This document shows positions 42,206 through 51,499 of a stretch of DNA of 64,000 bases, piece after piece (the first letter of the stretch is position 1; every line of letters starts with the position of its first letter). Location of the stretch: contig CAYNMV010000012.1 of assembly GCA_964398315.1 (NCBI GenBank), forward strand, positions 11,194 to 75,193, in the 5' to 3' direction. The stretch comes from JADLCB01 sp964398315 (lineage in GTDB: Bacteria > Planctomycetota > Phycisphaerae > Tepidisphaerales > Tepidisphaeraceae). The translations under genes and the position numbers were made by a program. Under the pieces are notes generated by a model, which was given only the letters and a program-made list of their open reading frames with translations, was not told the origin of the DNA and did no database searches.

Positions 42206-45004
42206 ATGGCCAAACGCTTTTACATCATCGACGGACACGCGCATATTTTTCGCGCCTACTTCGCACCGTTTCGAGAGCTGACCAGCCCGGAGGGGGAGCC
42301 GACCAAGGCAACGTTTGTATTTACGCAGATGCTCCTGAACCTGGTGGCCCAGCGCAAGCCGGACTACCTGGCGATGGTGATCGACTCGGCCGAGGAACAG
42401 GTTTTCCGCAAGACGATCTACCCGGAGTACAAGGCCAATCGCGCTGGCCGGCCGGATGACTTTGCTCCACAGGAAGCCCGCATCCTGCAAATCGTGCGGG
42501 ATGCGGGGGTTCCGATCTTCTCCAAGAGCGGGTTTGAGGCCGATGACCTGATCGCCACCATGACCCGCCGGCTGTGTGAAAGCGGCTACGAAATCGTCCT
42601 CGTCAGCAAGGACAAGGACCTGCGTCAACTGCTGAGCGACTGCATCCGCATGTACGATGTACAGTCGGACACTTTCACCGATGCAGAGGCGATGGTGGCC
42701 AAGTGCGGCTACACCCCCGAGCAGGCGGTGGAGGTGCAGACCCTCACCGGTGACCCCACCGACAACATTCCCGGCATCCCCGGCGTGGGAGAGAAAACCG
42801 CGGCCAAGCTCATCGCCAAATATGGCACCGCCGATGCGGTGCTCGAACACCTCGATGAGCTGACCCCCAAGATGCGGGAGAATTTTCAGAAACATGCGGA
42901 GAACCTGAAGCTGTCGCGCCAACTGGTGACGCTGAGGCAGGATGTGGAGTTTGACTTTGACCCGGAAGCGTGTGCATTCAAGGGGCTGAATACCAATGCC
43001 CTGAAGTCGCACCTGGAACACCTGGGTTTTTATTCGCTCATCAAGCGCCTCGACACCCTGGGCATTCCATCCACCGATGCGGGTGGCCGGCGCGCATCCG
43101 CGGGCGGGCGCGCACCCGAGGAGGGGCTGTTTGGCGCGCTGGAGCCGGTCAGCGCGCCCGAGGATCGTGCACCGGTCGAGACCTGCGAGGGTTGTGAGTA
43201 CATCTGCGTGACCCCCGACACCTTCGCCGCATTTCTCGCTGAGTTGAAGCGGCAGAAGCGGTTCGCCTTCGACACCGAGACCGATGCCCTGGGGGCAATG
43301 AACTCGCAACTGGTGGGCATCAGCGTCAGTTGGAAGCCGCGCACCGGCTATTACCTGCCCCTGATGGGGCCGGAGGGATCGGCCCTGCTCGACCGCGAGC
43401 AGACACTGGCAGCCCTGCGGCCGATCTTCGCTGATGAGTCGATTCGGAAAGTCGGCCACAACGTCAAGTACGACATCCTGGTGCTCAGCCAGGCGGGGAT
43501 TGAGGTGCGTGGCATCGAGATGGACTCGATGATCGCGGCATTTGTGCTCGATGCCGGCCGCACCCAGTATGGCATCGATGCCCTGGCGCAGAGCCTGCTG
43601 AATTTCCGCAAGATCCCAACAACGGATCTGATTGGCCGCGGCAGGAAGCAGATCTCGATGGATCGGGTGGAGTTGGCGCGGATCGCCTGCTATGCCGCGG
43701 AGGATGCGGATATCGCCCTTAGATTGTGTGACCTGTTCGCCAGGCAGCTCGCCGAGCAGCCGGTGCTCAAGAAGCTGCACGATGAGCTGGAGATCCCGCT
43801 GATCGATGTGCTGGTGGAGATGGAGCGCAACGGCATTGCGGTCGACCCGGCCGTGCTCCAGGAGCAATCGGCCGTCCTGGGCGAGCGGGTGGATGCGCTG
43901 CGGGCGCAAATCCAGCAGGAAGCGGGTGTCGAGTTCAACCCCGATTCGCCCAAGCAGCTTCAGGCCGTCCTGTTCGATCGCCTCGGCCTGACTGTGATCA
44001 AGAAGACGAAGACCGGCGCCAGCACCGATGTGGAAGTGCTGGAAAAGCTGGCCGACAGCCATCCCGTGCCGAAGCTGGTGCTTGAGTACCGTCAGCTCGT
44101 CAAGCTGAAGAACACCTACCTGGATAACCTTGCCGATTACATCAATCCCAGGACCCGGCGCATCCACACGCACTTTAATCCCACCGGTGCTGCGACCGGC
44201 CGGCTGAGCAGCAGCGATCCCAACCTCCAGAACATCCCGATCCGCACCGATGAGGGTCGGCGCATTCGCCTGGCGTTTGTGCCGGGGGATCCCGAGCACA
44301 ACGTGCTGCTGACGGCCGATTACTCGCAGATCGAACTGCGCGTGCTGGCCCATTTCACGCGCGAGCCGGCCCTGGTGGAGTCGTTCGCGCGGGATGAGGA
44401 TGTGCATCGCACCGTGGCGGCCGAGGTGTTCGGCGTGCCGCTGGATCAGGTGACGCGCGAGCAGCGCAATCACGCCAAGACGATCAACTTCGGCATCATC
44501 TACGGCGTCAGCGCCTATGGCCTGGCCCGCCGCATCGAGGGTCTGAGCATCGGCGCGGCCCAGCAGCTCATCGATGCCTACAACAAGCGTTTTCCCTCCA
44601 TTCAGAAGTTCCTCGAGCAGTGCGTGATGAAGGCGCAGGCGGACGGATACGTCGAGACGATTCTCGGCCGCCGCCGGCCCGTGACCGACATCCACTCAGG
44701 TGTGCTTGCCCAGCGCAACGCCGCCGAGCGCATCGCCATTAACAGCGTGGTGCAGGGCTCGGCGGCCGATCTGATCAAGTGGGCGATGCTCGCCATCCAC
44801 CGCAAGCTGAAAGAGCAGGGTCGCCCCAGCCGCATGCTCCTGCAGGTGCACGATGAGCTGGTGTTCGAGACCCCGGAGTCCGCGGCCGAGTCCGAGGCCG
44901 CCTTCGTGACAGAAGAAATGATCGCCGCCGGCCGGGCGATCAACCTGAGCGTGCCGCTGAAGGTCGAGGTTGGGTGGGGAAAGAACTGGCAGGAAGTGAA
45001 ATAA
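42206..45004 (+). CDS. polA: DNA polymerase I
   Basis: A protein of 932 residues with all three activities apparently intact. In the 5' nuclease domain: FEADDLIATM, VSKDKDLRQLL and GIPGVGEKTAAKLI. In the 3'-5' exonuclease domain: FDTETDALG, GHNVKYDILVL and YAAEDADIAL give the metal and proofreading residues, which many bacteria have lost. In the polymerase domain: DYSQIELRVLAHF, NHAKTINFGIIYG and LLQVHDELVFE. It completes repair patches and removes RNA primers. The start at MAKRFYIIDGHAHIFR is set by alignment. Repair neighbours elsewhere in the window are not obviously co-regulated. Confidence 0.97.
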   Translation: MAKRFYIIDGHAHIFRAYFAPFRELTSPEGEPTKATFVFTQMLLNLVAQRKPDYLAMVIDSAEEQVFRKTIYPEYKANRAGRPDDFAPQEARILQIVRDAGVPIFSKSGFEADDLIATMTRRLCESGYEIVLVSKDKDLRQLLSDCIRMYDVQSDTFTDAEAMVAKCGYTPEQAVEVQTLTGDPTDNIPGIPGVGEKTAAKLIAKYGTADAVLEHLDELTPKMRENFQKHAENLKLSRQLVTLRQDVEFDFDPEACAFKGLNTNALKSHLEHLGFYSLIKRLDTLGIPSTDAGGRRASAGGRAPEEGLFGALEPVSAPEDRAPVETCEGCEYICVTPDTFAAFLAELKRQKRFAFDTETDALGAMNSQLVGISVSWKPRTGYYLPLMGPEGSALLDREQTLAALRPIFADESIRKVGHNVKYDILVLSQAGIEVRGIEMDSMIAAFVLDAGRTQYGIDALAQSLLNFRKIPTTDLIGRGRKQISMDRVELARIACYAAEDADIALRLCDLFARQLAEQPVLKKLHDELEIPLIDVLVEMERNGIAVDPAVLQEQSAVLGERVDALRAQIQQEAGVEFNPDSPKQLQAVLFDRLGLTVIKKTKTGASTDVEVLEKLADSHPVPKLVLEYRQLVKLKNTYLDNLADYINPRTRRIHTHFNPTGAATGRLSSSDPNLQNIPIRTDEGRRIRLAFVPGDPEHNVLLTADYSQIELRVLAHFTREPALVESFARDEDVHRTVAAEVFGVPLDQVTREQRNHAKTINFGIIYGVSAYGLARRIEGLSIGAAQQLIDAYNKRFPSIQKFLEQCVMKAQADGYVETILGRRRPVTDIHSGVLAQRNAAERIAINSVVQGSAADLIKWAMLAIHRKLKEQGRPSRMLLQVHDELVFETPESAAESEAAFVTEEMIAAGRAINLSVPLKVEVGWGKNWQEVK

Positions 45005-45089
45005 CCTCCCGCGGCAAACCTGCGACACGCCGGCGCGTGGCTCATGTGCCCGTGGCTCATCTGCCCCCTGTCGCGGGCAGCGCTTCCGC

Positions 45090-45488
45090 TCAGAGCGAGA
45101 CGTACTGCCCAGCGCGGAGGAACTTGATGATCCACGCGGCCAGGGCGGCGATGGTCACGACCGTTGCCGCGGTGATGCCGGCCCGCAGCCACGCCGTCAG
45201 AGCCAGACGCCGGCGAAAGTAGAGGCGCAGGAGCAGGGTAGACAGCCCGGCGGCCGGCGTGAGCATCAGGGCGAGGGCCGTGAAGTCGTTGCTGTTGTCA
45301 TACCAGCGCCAGCCTGGCGCCCGACCCGCGCCGTTCAACAGGTCGTACAGCGTCCCGAGGCCCGCGGCGGTGAAGGCGACGATCGCGACCCAGGCGGCCA
45401 TCGCAACGGCCTGGTTCGGCCGGCCGCCCCGACCCGGCGAAGCACCTGCCGGTTCGTACTCGAGACTCGGGCGTTCCTGCCGCTCCAT
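45090..45488 (-). CDS. Hypothetical membrane protein with three spans
   Basis: A protein of 132 residues. A polar N-terminus of 27 residues is followed by hydrophobic segments at about residues 28-48, 70-90 and 103-122. Its ATG begins two bases after the comM-like stop, so it is probably translated from the same transcript. I do not recognise the family and see no catalytic motif. Confidence 0.55.
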   Translation of the reverse strand: MERQERPSLEYEPAGASPGRGGRPNQAVAMAAWVAIVAFTAAGLGTLYDLLNGAGRAPGWRWYDNSNDFTALALMLTPAAGLSTLLLRLYFRRRLALTAWLRAGITAATVVTIAALAAWIIKFLRAGQYVSL

Positions 45489-45490
45489 GA

Positions 45491-46999
45491 TTAGAACTTC
45501 CGATCCAGCAGGCGATACTGGATCGCCTCGGCGATGTGGTGCTCGGCAATCTGCGCTTCACGTTCCAGATCCGCGATGGTGCGAGCGACACGGCGGACCT
45601 TGTCGTAGGCCCGGGCCGACAGGCCCAGCTCGTCCATTGCCTGCTTCATCAGCAACAGGCAACTGTCCGACAGGTCGGCGTGCTGCTTGAGCTGGCGGCT
45701 GTCCATGCGGGCATTGGTGGTGTCATCGCCAAAGCGCTGCTGCTGTACAGCGCGGGCGGCGGCGACACGCTGTCGCATGGACCCGCTGTCGGTACCGGGG
45801 CGGCGGCTGGTCAGCTCGCGGTAGGGCACTGCGGGCACTTCAATGTGAATATCGATGCGGTCCAGCAGCGGGCCGCTGATCCTGGACAGATACTTGTCCC
45901 GCGCCCGCGTGTTGTCGGCGGCGTATCCCGAGGCGGTGGGATTCATCGCGGTGACGAGCATGAACCTGGCCGGGAACCTGATCGACCCATGCACGCGGGC
46001 GATCGTCACTTCGCCGCTTTCCAGCGGCTGGCGGAGCGTTTCCAGCACGTGCCGGCTGAACTCGGGCAGTTCATCGAGGAACAGCACACCGTGATGGGCG
46101 AGAGAGACCTCGCCGGGGCGCGGGATCGAGCCACCGCCGATGAGCGACTGGGCGGTGGCCGAATGATGGGGCGTGCGCACCGGCCGCTGGTCCATCAGCG
46201 CAACGCCATCGGGCAGCAGACCCATCGCCGAGTAGATCCGGGTGGTTTGAAGCGACTCGGCCCGTGTCAGCGGCGGCAGGATGCCGGGGATGCGCGCTGC
46301 CAGCATCGATTTGCCCGTGCCAGGCGGGCCGATCATCAGGAGGTTGTGGGCACCGGCGCAGGCGATCATGATCGCCCGCTTGACGGTTTCCTGCCCACGC
46401 ACATCGGCGAAATCGAGCGCTGATGAAAGGGCCGAGGCGGTGTAGGGTTCGCCGTCCAGCTCATAGGGTTCCAGCGGCAGGCGCTCATTCAGGAATGACA
46501 CCGCCTGCGCCAGCGAGGAGACCGCGTAAACCTCGATTCCCTCCACCACGGCCGCCTCACGGCAGTTGTCCTGCGGCAGGATCACGCCCCGATAGCCGCG
46601 CTCGCGCGCCAGCAGCGCCATCGACAGCGCGCCCTTGATCTTGCGCACCCGGCCGTCCAGGGCCAGCTCGCCGGCGATGAGATAGTCATTGTGACAGTCG
46701 GTTTCGATGCTGCGGCTGGCGCGCAGCATGCCGATGGCAATGGGCAGGTCCAGCGCGGGCGCTTCCTTCTTCACATCCGCCGGCGCGAGGTTGATCAGAA
46801 GCTGATGACCGGGAAAGGCGTAGCCGCTGTTGATGATGGCCCGACGGACGCGATCGACGCTCTCCTTGACGGCCGTCTGCGCCAGGCCGACGAGGGTGGT
46901 CTTCTCCAGGCCCGATTGCTGCACGTCAACCTCAACTTCGCACAGCAGCGCGTCGATGCCGTTCAGGACGAAAGAGTGGATGCGTGCCAGCAAATGCAA
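45491..46999 (-). CDS. comM: YifB/ComM family Mg-chelatase-like AAA ATPase
   Basis: A protein of 502 residues, the usual length. An N-terminal Lon-protease-like fold (residues 1-165) precedes the AAA domain: Walker A MIGPPGTGKSMLAARIPG near residue 220, Walker B VLFLDELPEF near residue 300, and a C-terminal lid (LSARAYDKVRRVARTIADLE). ComM proteins drive branch migration during natural transformation, though YifB homologues exist widely in bacteria not known to be transformable. The small membrane protein gene follows directly. The symbol reflects family membership only. Confidence 0.92.
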   Translation of the reverse strand: MHLLARIHSFVLNGIDALLCEVEVDVQQSGLEKTTLVGLAQTAVKESVDRVRRAIINSGYAFPGHQLLINLAPADVKKEAPALDLPIAIGMLRASRSIETDCHNDYLIAGELALDGRVRKIKGALSMALLARERGYRGVILPQDNCREAAVVEGIEVYAVSSLAQAVSFLNERLPLEPYELDGEPYTASALSSALDFADVRGQETVKRAIMIACAGAHNLLMIGPPGTGKSMLAARIPGILPPLTRAESLQTTRIYSAMGLLPDGVALMDQRPVRTPHHSATAQSLIGGGSIPRPGEVSLAHHGVLFLDELPEFSRHVLETLRQPLESGEVTIARVHGSIRFPARFMLVTAMNPTASGYAADNTRARDKYLSRISGPLLDRIDIHIEVPAVPYRELTSRRPGTDSGSMRQRVAAARAVQQQRFGDDTTNARMDSRQLKQHADLSDSCLLLMKQAMDELGLSARAYDKVRRVARTIADLEREAQIAEHHIAEAIQYRLLDRKF

Positions 47000-47198
47000 G
47001 TCCCCAATAAATGTGCCGGTGGCATTGTAGCCGCGAACCGGGCTGATCCGCCAGCCACAGGGCCGGTTGCGCCATCGGCAATGCCGGCCAGAAGCCGTGC
47101 AGGAAGATGCGACCAGATAGTGGCGGTGGGTGAGCTTGCCTGTCTCACGGTGCTGCCTGCGGGCGGTATACTGGGGCCGGCTTGTCCGGGAGACACGC

Positions 47199-47705
47199 GT
47201 GAACCTGCTGTTCGAACTGGAATTCTGGGAAGGCGCCAGCTATGTCGTTACCGTGATCGGTCTGCCGCTGGCGATTTTTGTGTTCCTCTGGGAACAGCGC
47301 AAGGAGCGGCAGTCGGATGAGGAAGAGCTTTACCAGCGCCTGAGCGATGAATACACCGACTTCATGAAGCTCGTGCTGGATCATCCAGACCTGCGCCTGC
47401 TGCGGCCGCCGGACCAGGAGATGAAGCTCACCGCCGAGCAGCAGGAGCGCCAGTTGGCGTTGTTCAGCATCCTCATTGCCATCTTCGAGCGCGCCTACAT
47501 CCTGGTGTACGAAGAGCGCATGTCGGAGCAGACCCGCCGGCTGTGGCTTTCGTGGGAGGATTACATGCGCGAATGGTGCGCCCGGCCCGACTTCCGGCGG
47601 GCGCTGCCGATGCTGCTGGAAGGGGAGGATGCCTCATTCGCCGCCCACCTGCTGGCCATCGCCGAATCGACCGATGTGCGCCGGCTGCCTGCGTCGAAAG
47701 CATGA
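47199..47705 (+). CDS. Hypothetical single-span membrane protein
   Basis: A protein of 168 residues starting at GTG, supported by GGGAG six bases upstream. One membrane span lies at about residues 12-32 (YVVTVIGLPLAIFVFLW). A highly charged cytoplasmic helical region follows (EQRKERQSDEEELYQRLSDE), rich in Trp and Arg towards the end. A TATACT sequence 32 bases upstream (47167-47172) could be a -10. No family recognised. It is divergent from the comM-like gene. Confidence 0.65.
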   Translation: MNLLFELEFWEGASYVVTVIGLPLAIFVFLWEQRKERQSDEEELYQRLSDEYTDFMKLVLDHPDLRLLRPPDQEMKLTAEQQERQLALFSILIAIFERAYILVYEERMSEQTRRLWLSWEDYMREWCARPDFRRALPMLLEGEDASFAAHLLAIAESTDVRRLPASKA

Positions 47706-47800
47706 GGCGAACTGTGCCCGGTATTCGCATCTCTCACGCCGCTTGAGCAAACTGCCGTTCGGCCATACAGTATCCCGCTTCGAGACTTTTGGAGAGACCC

Positions 47801-48595
47801 ATGGGATTGATGGATGGAAAGAAGGGGCTGATTCTCAATATCGCCAACGACCGCAGCATCGGCGCCCACATCGCCGCCAACGTGGCCCGGCAGGGCGCGG
47901 TGGTCGGTTGCGGCTTCCTGCCGCTGGAAAACGCGGAGAAATCCGAGCGCCGTGCCCGCAAAGGCCTGGAAACCCACGGCATCACCGACCCATGGCTTTT
48001 TCCCTGTGACGTCTCGCGCGATGAGGACATCGATGCCTTCTTCAAGGCGGCCGGCGAGAAATTCGGCACCATCGACTTTCTCGTGCACTCGCTGGCGTTC
48101 GCCAATCCCAATTATCTGAAAAATGAGGATGGCAACTTCACCTCCACGCCGCGGGAGGTGTTCAAGCAGGCTCTTGATATCAGCGCGTACAGCCTGCTGG
48201 CCCTGGCGCGGGCGGCCCAGCCGCTCATGCCCAACGGCGGCTCGATCGTTGCCCTGACCTATTACGGTGCCGAGAAGGTCATCCCCGGTTACAACGTCAT
48301 GGGCGTGGCCAAGGCCGCGCTGGAGGCGACAACGCGGTATCTGGCGTTTGACCTGGGCGGCCGCAAGATCCGTGTCAATGCCATTTCGGCAGGGCCGATC
48401 AAGACCCTGAGCGCGATGGGGGTGGGCGGCATTGATGACATGTTTGCTCACACCGAGCGCAAGGCGCCGCTGCATCGCAACGTCGAGGCCGATGAGGTGG
48501 GCAAGACCGCGGTCTACCTGCTCAGTGATCTGTCCACTGGCGTGACCGGTGAAACGATCTACGTTGACAGCGGCTTCAACACCGTCGGCCTGTAG
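47801..48595 (+). CDS. fabI: Enoyl-[acyl-carrier-protein] reductase (NADH), FabI type
   Basis: A protein of 264 residues, typical for FabI, which performs the last reduction of each fatty-acid elongation cycle in the cytoplasm. GLILNIANDRSIGAHIA at the N-terminus is the NAD-binding segment peculiar to FabI, VHSLAFANPNYLK follows, and the catalytic pair appears as YNVMGVAKAALE (Tyr-x6-Lys) near residue 167. VNAISAGPIKTLSA supports the call. GGAGAG lies just before the ATG. Triclosan-type inhibitors target this enzyme family. Confidence 0.95.
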   Translation: MGLMDGKKGLILNIANDRSIGAHIAANVARQGAVVGCGFLPLENAEKSERRARKGLETHGITDPWLFPCDVSRDEDIDAFFKAAGEKFGTIDFLVHSLAFANPNYLKNEDGNFTSTPREVFKQALDISAYSLLALARAAQPLMPNGGSIVALTYYGAEKVIPGYNVMGVAKAALEATTRYLAFDLGGRKIRVNAISAGPIKTLSAMGVGGIDDMFAHTERKAPLHRNVEADEVGKTAVYLLSDLSTGVTGETIYVDSGFNTVGL

Positions 48596-48694
48596 GGCAG
48601 GGGGCAGGTGTGCCGCTGCCAACGGCTTCCCACGCTTGACACCCGCCGGAGGCGGTTTGATACTCGGCTCAGTCCCTTCAGGAGTTGGTGCGTG

Positions 48695-49966
48695 ATGCGA
48701 TCGAGGGCGGTAGCTGGATTGTGTGCGGCGTTGCTCGCCGGTTGTGCCGGTTCGAATTCTCAAACCGCCGCGCCCGCTGCGCATTCCGCACCCGCCGCGC
48801 CCGCACCGGCCGCCACGACCGCCCGCCAGATGGCGCCCGGCGATGAGAAAATTGCCAGCGCTGGGTCGGTGGTCATCACCCGCCGTGAGCTGACCGAGCC
48901 GCTCATCGAGGCGTATGGCCTGGAGTTCCTGATCCACCTGCTGACGCTCGAGAGGGCCGCCGAGGCCGCCGCGGATCAGAACATCACCATCACGCCTGCC
49001 GACATCGAGGCCGAAACCAATTTCACGATCGCGGGCATGGCCAAGGATGCCTCGCCCGAGGACTATGATCGCCTGCTTCAGAGCTTCCTGAACCAGCAGC
49101 AGATCAGCCGCGTTGAGTTCGACATCGTCATGAAGACCAACGCCTACCTGCGCAAGCTGGCCGAGCCGCAGGTGGAGAAGCTGATCACCGAAGAGGTGCT
49201 GAAACAGGCGTTTGGGACCATGTATGGCGAGAATGTGCGCATCCGCCATATCCAGCTCGCCAACATGACCGAGGTGGTCGAGGCCCAGCGGCGGCTGGCG
49301 GCGGGGGAGGACTTTGCCGATGTCGCCCGCGCCATGAGCCGCAACGCCGTCACCGCTCCGCGCGGCGGAGAGATGACCCCCTTCAGCCTGCAGATGGGCG
49401 GCCTGCCTGATTCGTTCAAGCAGACGGCTTTCGCGCTGAAGGAGGGGGAGGTTTCTGAGGCCGTCATGGCCGCCGATGCCTATCATCTGATCAAGCTGGA
49501 AGAGCGCATCCCGCCGAAGGCGGTTGAGTTCGAGGATCACCGCGAGGCCGTGCGCGAGCGCGTGCATGAGAGCTTCATGATGAGCAGCATGCGGCAGATG
49601 CGCAACGCCCTGCGCCAGGATATCCTTCAGCGCATCGACATCGAACACCCCGTGCTGGCCCGGCAGTTCAAGGAACAGACCCAGCCCAAGCCGGCCACTG
49701 AGGAAGAAAAGCAGCGCATCCTGCGTGACCTGGAGCGCCAGCGGGAAGCGGCCGAGGAGACCCGCACGCCCGCCGATCCCCGCGCCCCGCGCCTGGAGCC
49801 GCAGGCGGATCAGCCGGCCGATCCGGCCGCTGCCCAGCCGTCGCAGCGCGCGACGACCCAGCCGGCTGTTCCGACGGTTCAGCCCGCCCATCCCCCCGCG
49901 CCGGCCACGCGAGCGGCGCCCGCCGCTGCCACTCGCCCTGCGTCGGCTACTGACGCCAACAAGTAG
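48695..49966 (+). CDS. Parvulin-type peptidyl-prolyl isomerase, predicted lipoprotein
   Basis: A protein of 423 residues. A lipoprotein signal ends in LLAGC near residue 18. The body is helical (LTLERAAEAAADQNITITPADIE) and leads to a PpiC-type region from VRIRHIQLANM to DAYHLIKLEERIP, near residues 185-275, that keeps the order of parvulin core strands. The last 90 residues are Pro/Ala/Gln-rich and probably unstructured. AGGAG lies ten bases before the ATG; a GTG directly before it is equally possible. It is the second such lipoprotein in the window and differs from the first in length and tail. Confidence 0.85.
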   Translation: MRSRAVAGLCAALLAGCAGSNSQTAAPAAHSAPAAPAPAATTARQMAPGDEKIASAGSVVITRRELTEPLIEAYGLEFLIHLLTLERAAEAAADQNITITPADIEAETNFTIAGMAKDASPEDYDRLLQSFLNQQQISRVEFDIVMKTNAYLRKLAEPQVEKLITEEVLKQAFGTMYGENVRIRHIQLANMTEVVEAQRRLAAGEDFADVARAMSRNAVTAPRGGEMTPFSLQMGGLPDSFKQTAFALKEGEVSEAVMAADAYHLIKLEERIPPKAVEFEDHREAVRERVHESFMMSSMRQMRNALRQDILQRIDIEHPVLARQFKEQTQPKPATEEEKQRILRDLERQREAAEETRTPADPRAPRLEPQADQPADPAAAQPSQRATTQPAVPTVQPAHPPAPATRAAPAAATRPASATDANK

Positions 49967-49976
49967 CGGATTTCAT

Positions 49977-50018
49977 TGCCGAAAGTCGATTGCCGATGAC
50001 CGATGATGTCATTCGGCA
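49977..50018. repeat. Short inverted repeat, possible degenerate member of the dispersed family
   Basis: TGCCGAA (49977-49983) and TTCGGCA (50012-50018) flank 28 bases rich in CGATTGCCGATGACCGATG. The word composition and spacer length recall the copies at 30619 and 63712, but the arms are much shorter. It lies just after a stop codon, like the others. Confidence 0.4.
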
Positions 50019-50051
50019 GGCGAAAATGTGCCGCATGGCCATTCTCAGACC

Positions 50052-50080
50052 ATCACAGACGCCTTTTGCCGTCCTATAAT
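50052..50080 (+). promoter_or_regulatory. Strong-looking promoter almost touching the aminotransferase start
   Basis: A perfect -10 TATAAT (50075-50080) lies 17 bases after ATCACA (50052-50057, four of six). Transcription would begin around 50086-50091, at or a few bases before the ATG at 50091. Confidence 0.6.
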
Positions 50081-50090
50081 GAGCGTTCCC

Positions 50091-51329
50091 ATGGAAAACA
50101 GCCCCTTCAAAATTGACGTATCCCCGCGCATCCAGCGCCTGCCTCCTTATCTGTTCGGCCGCATCAACAAGATGAAGTACGAGAAGCGGGTGGCGGGCAT
50201 CGACATCATCGACCTGGGGATGGGCAACCCAACCGATCCCACCCCCGAGTGCGTGGTCGAAAAGCTGGCCGAAGCGGCCCGCGATCCGCGCAACCACCGC
50301 TACAGCGTGAGTAACGGCATCGCCGGCCTGCGCCGTGAGGTGGCGCTCAAGTACAAGCGGCAGTACGATGTCGATCTCGACCCGGAAACCGAGATCATCG
50401 CCACCATCGGCTCCAAGGAGGGTTTCTCCCACCTGTGCCTGGCGATGCTGGGCCCGGGCGACACGATCGTCGTCGGCGATCCGGCCTTTCCGATCCATGT
50501 ATATGCGCCCGCGATGGCCGGCGCTAACGTGATCCGCGTGCCGCTGGGCAACGACCAGGCCTTCCTCGATCGCATCGAGAAGGTCTTCACCGAGATCTAC
50601 CCCAAGCCCAAGCTGCTGATCCTCAACTATCCGCACAACCCCACCGCGATGACCATTGACGATGGATCGTTCTGGGAGCGGGCAGTGGATCTGTGCCGGC
50701 GGCATGGGGTGATGCTCATCAGTGACTTCGCCTACGGTGAGATCAACTTTGACGGCTACAAGGCCCCCTCGGTGCTGAGCGTGCCGGGCGCCAAGGACCT
50801 GGCCGTTGAGTTCACCACCATGTCCAAGAGCTACAACATGGCCGGCTGGCGCTGCGGGTTCTGCGCGGGCAACGCGGATATGGTCAAGGCGCTGGCAACC
50901 ATCAAGGGCTATTACGACTACGGCATGTTCCAGCCGATCCAGATCGCCAGCGTGATCGCCATGCGCCAGTGCCAGGAGACCCCGGCCGAACAGTCGCGCA
51001 TCTACCAGGAGCGGCGCGACGTGGTTTGCGCCGGCTGCGATAAGCTGGGCTGGACCTACGAACGACCGCGGGCCAGCATGTTCGTCTGGGCGAAAATCAA
51101 CCCCGCGCATTACAAGCCCGGTGAAGGCACCATCGATTTCTGCCTGCGCATGATGGACGAGGCCGAGGTGGCGTTGTCCCCCGGCCGGGCCTTTGGCGAA
51201 AACGGCGAGGGCTACGTTCGCATCGCGCTGGTGGAAAACGAGCAGCGCCTGGCGCAGGCGATGCGCAACCTGGAGCGTGCCCTGGTGCCGCGTCCCCCCA
51301 AGAAAAGGAAACAGCCGGCAACGGCATGA
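50091..51329 (+). CDS. alaC: AlaC-like class I/II aminotransferase
   Basis: A protein of 412 residues. The N-terminus (IQRLPPYLFGRINKM, IDIIDLGMGNPTDPTP) and VTIGSKEG-like ATIGSKEGFSHL resemble the alanine transaminase AlaC and its relatives. NYPHNPT, SDFAYGEI and the PLP-lysine segment TMSKSYNMAGWR are all present. The likely reaction is pyruvate plus glutamate giving alanine; LL-diaminopimelate aminotransferase is a related alternative. The start MENSPFKID is chosen because the in-frame ATG twelve bases earlier overlaps the -10 box. No ribosome site precedes 50091, in keeping with a leaderless message. A strong terminator follows. Confidence 0.88.
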   Translation: MENSPFKIDVSPRIQRLPPYLFGRINKMKYEKRVAGIDIIDLGMGNPTDPTPECVVEKLAEAARDPRNHRYSVSNGIAGLRREVALKYKRQYDVDLDPETEIIATIGSKEGFSHLCLAMLGPGDTIVVGDPAFPIHVYAPAMAGANVIRVPLGNDQAFLDRIEKVFTEIYPKPKLLILNYPHNPTAMTIDDGSFWERAVDLCRRHGVMLISDFAYGEINFDGYKAPSVLSVPGAKDLAVEFTTMSKSYNMAGWRCGFCAGNADMVKALATIKGYYDYGMFQPIQIASVIAMRQCQETPAEQSRIYQERRDVVCAGCDKLGWTYERPRASMFVWAKINPAHYKPGEGTIDFCLRMMDEAEVALSPGRAFGENGEGYVRIALVENEQRLAQAMRNLERALVPRPPKKRKQPATA

Positions 51330-51335
51330 TCCCCC

Positions 51336-51370
51336 AAGGCGCGGGCGCCGGCCCGCGCCTTTCTTTTTTT
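51336..51370 (+). terminator. Rho-independent terminator of the aminotransferase gene
   Basis: An 11-bp stem (AAGGCGCGGGC/GCCCGCGCCTT) with a four-base loop is followed by TCTTTTTTT. Confidence 0.92.
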
Positions 51371-51499
51371 CAAGGTGAAGCTGATTGGCGACAGGGGCCA
51401 TCGTTGCCTTCTGTGGGTGGCTTGCGCTGATGCTGCAAGTGTGCAGTGGCGCCTTGGCCGCATCGCAGACACGGGCATGCCTGCCCAGGCAGGGGATCA

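Noticed and set aside
42185..44695. An 836-codon open frame opposite polA
   Set aside because: Antisense shadow of a gene with intact polymerase motifs; low-complexity Leu/Gly/Arg/His composition and no ribosome site.
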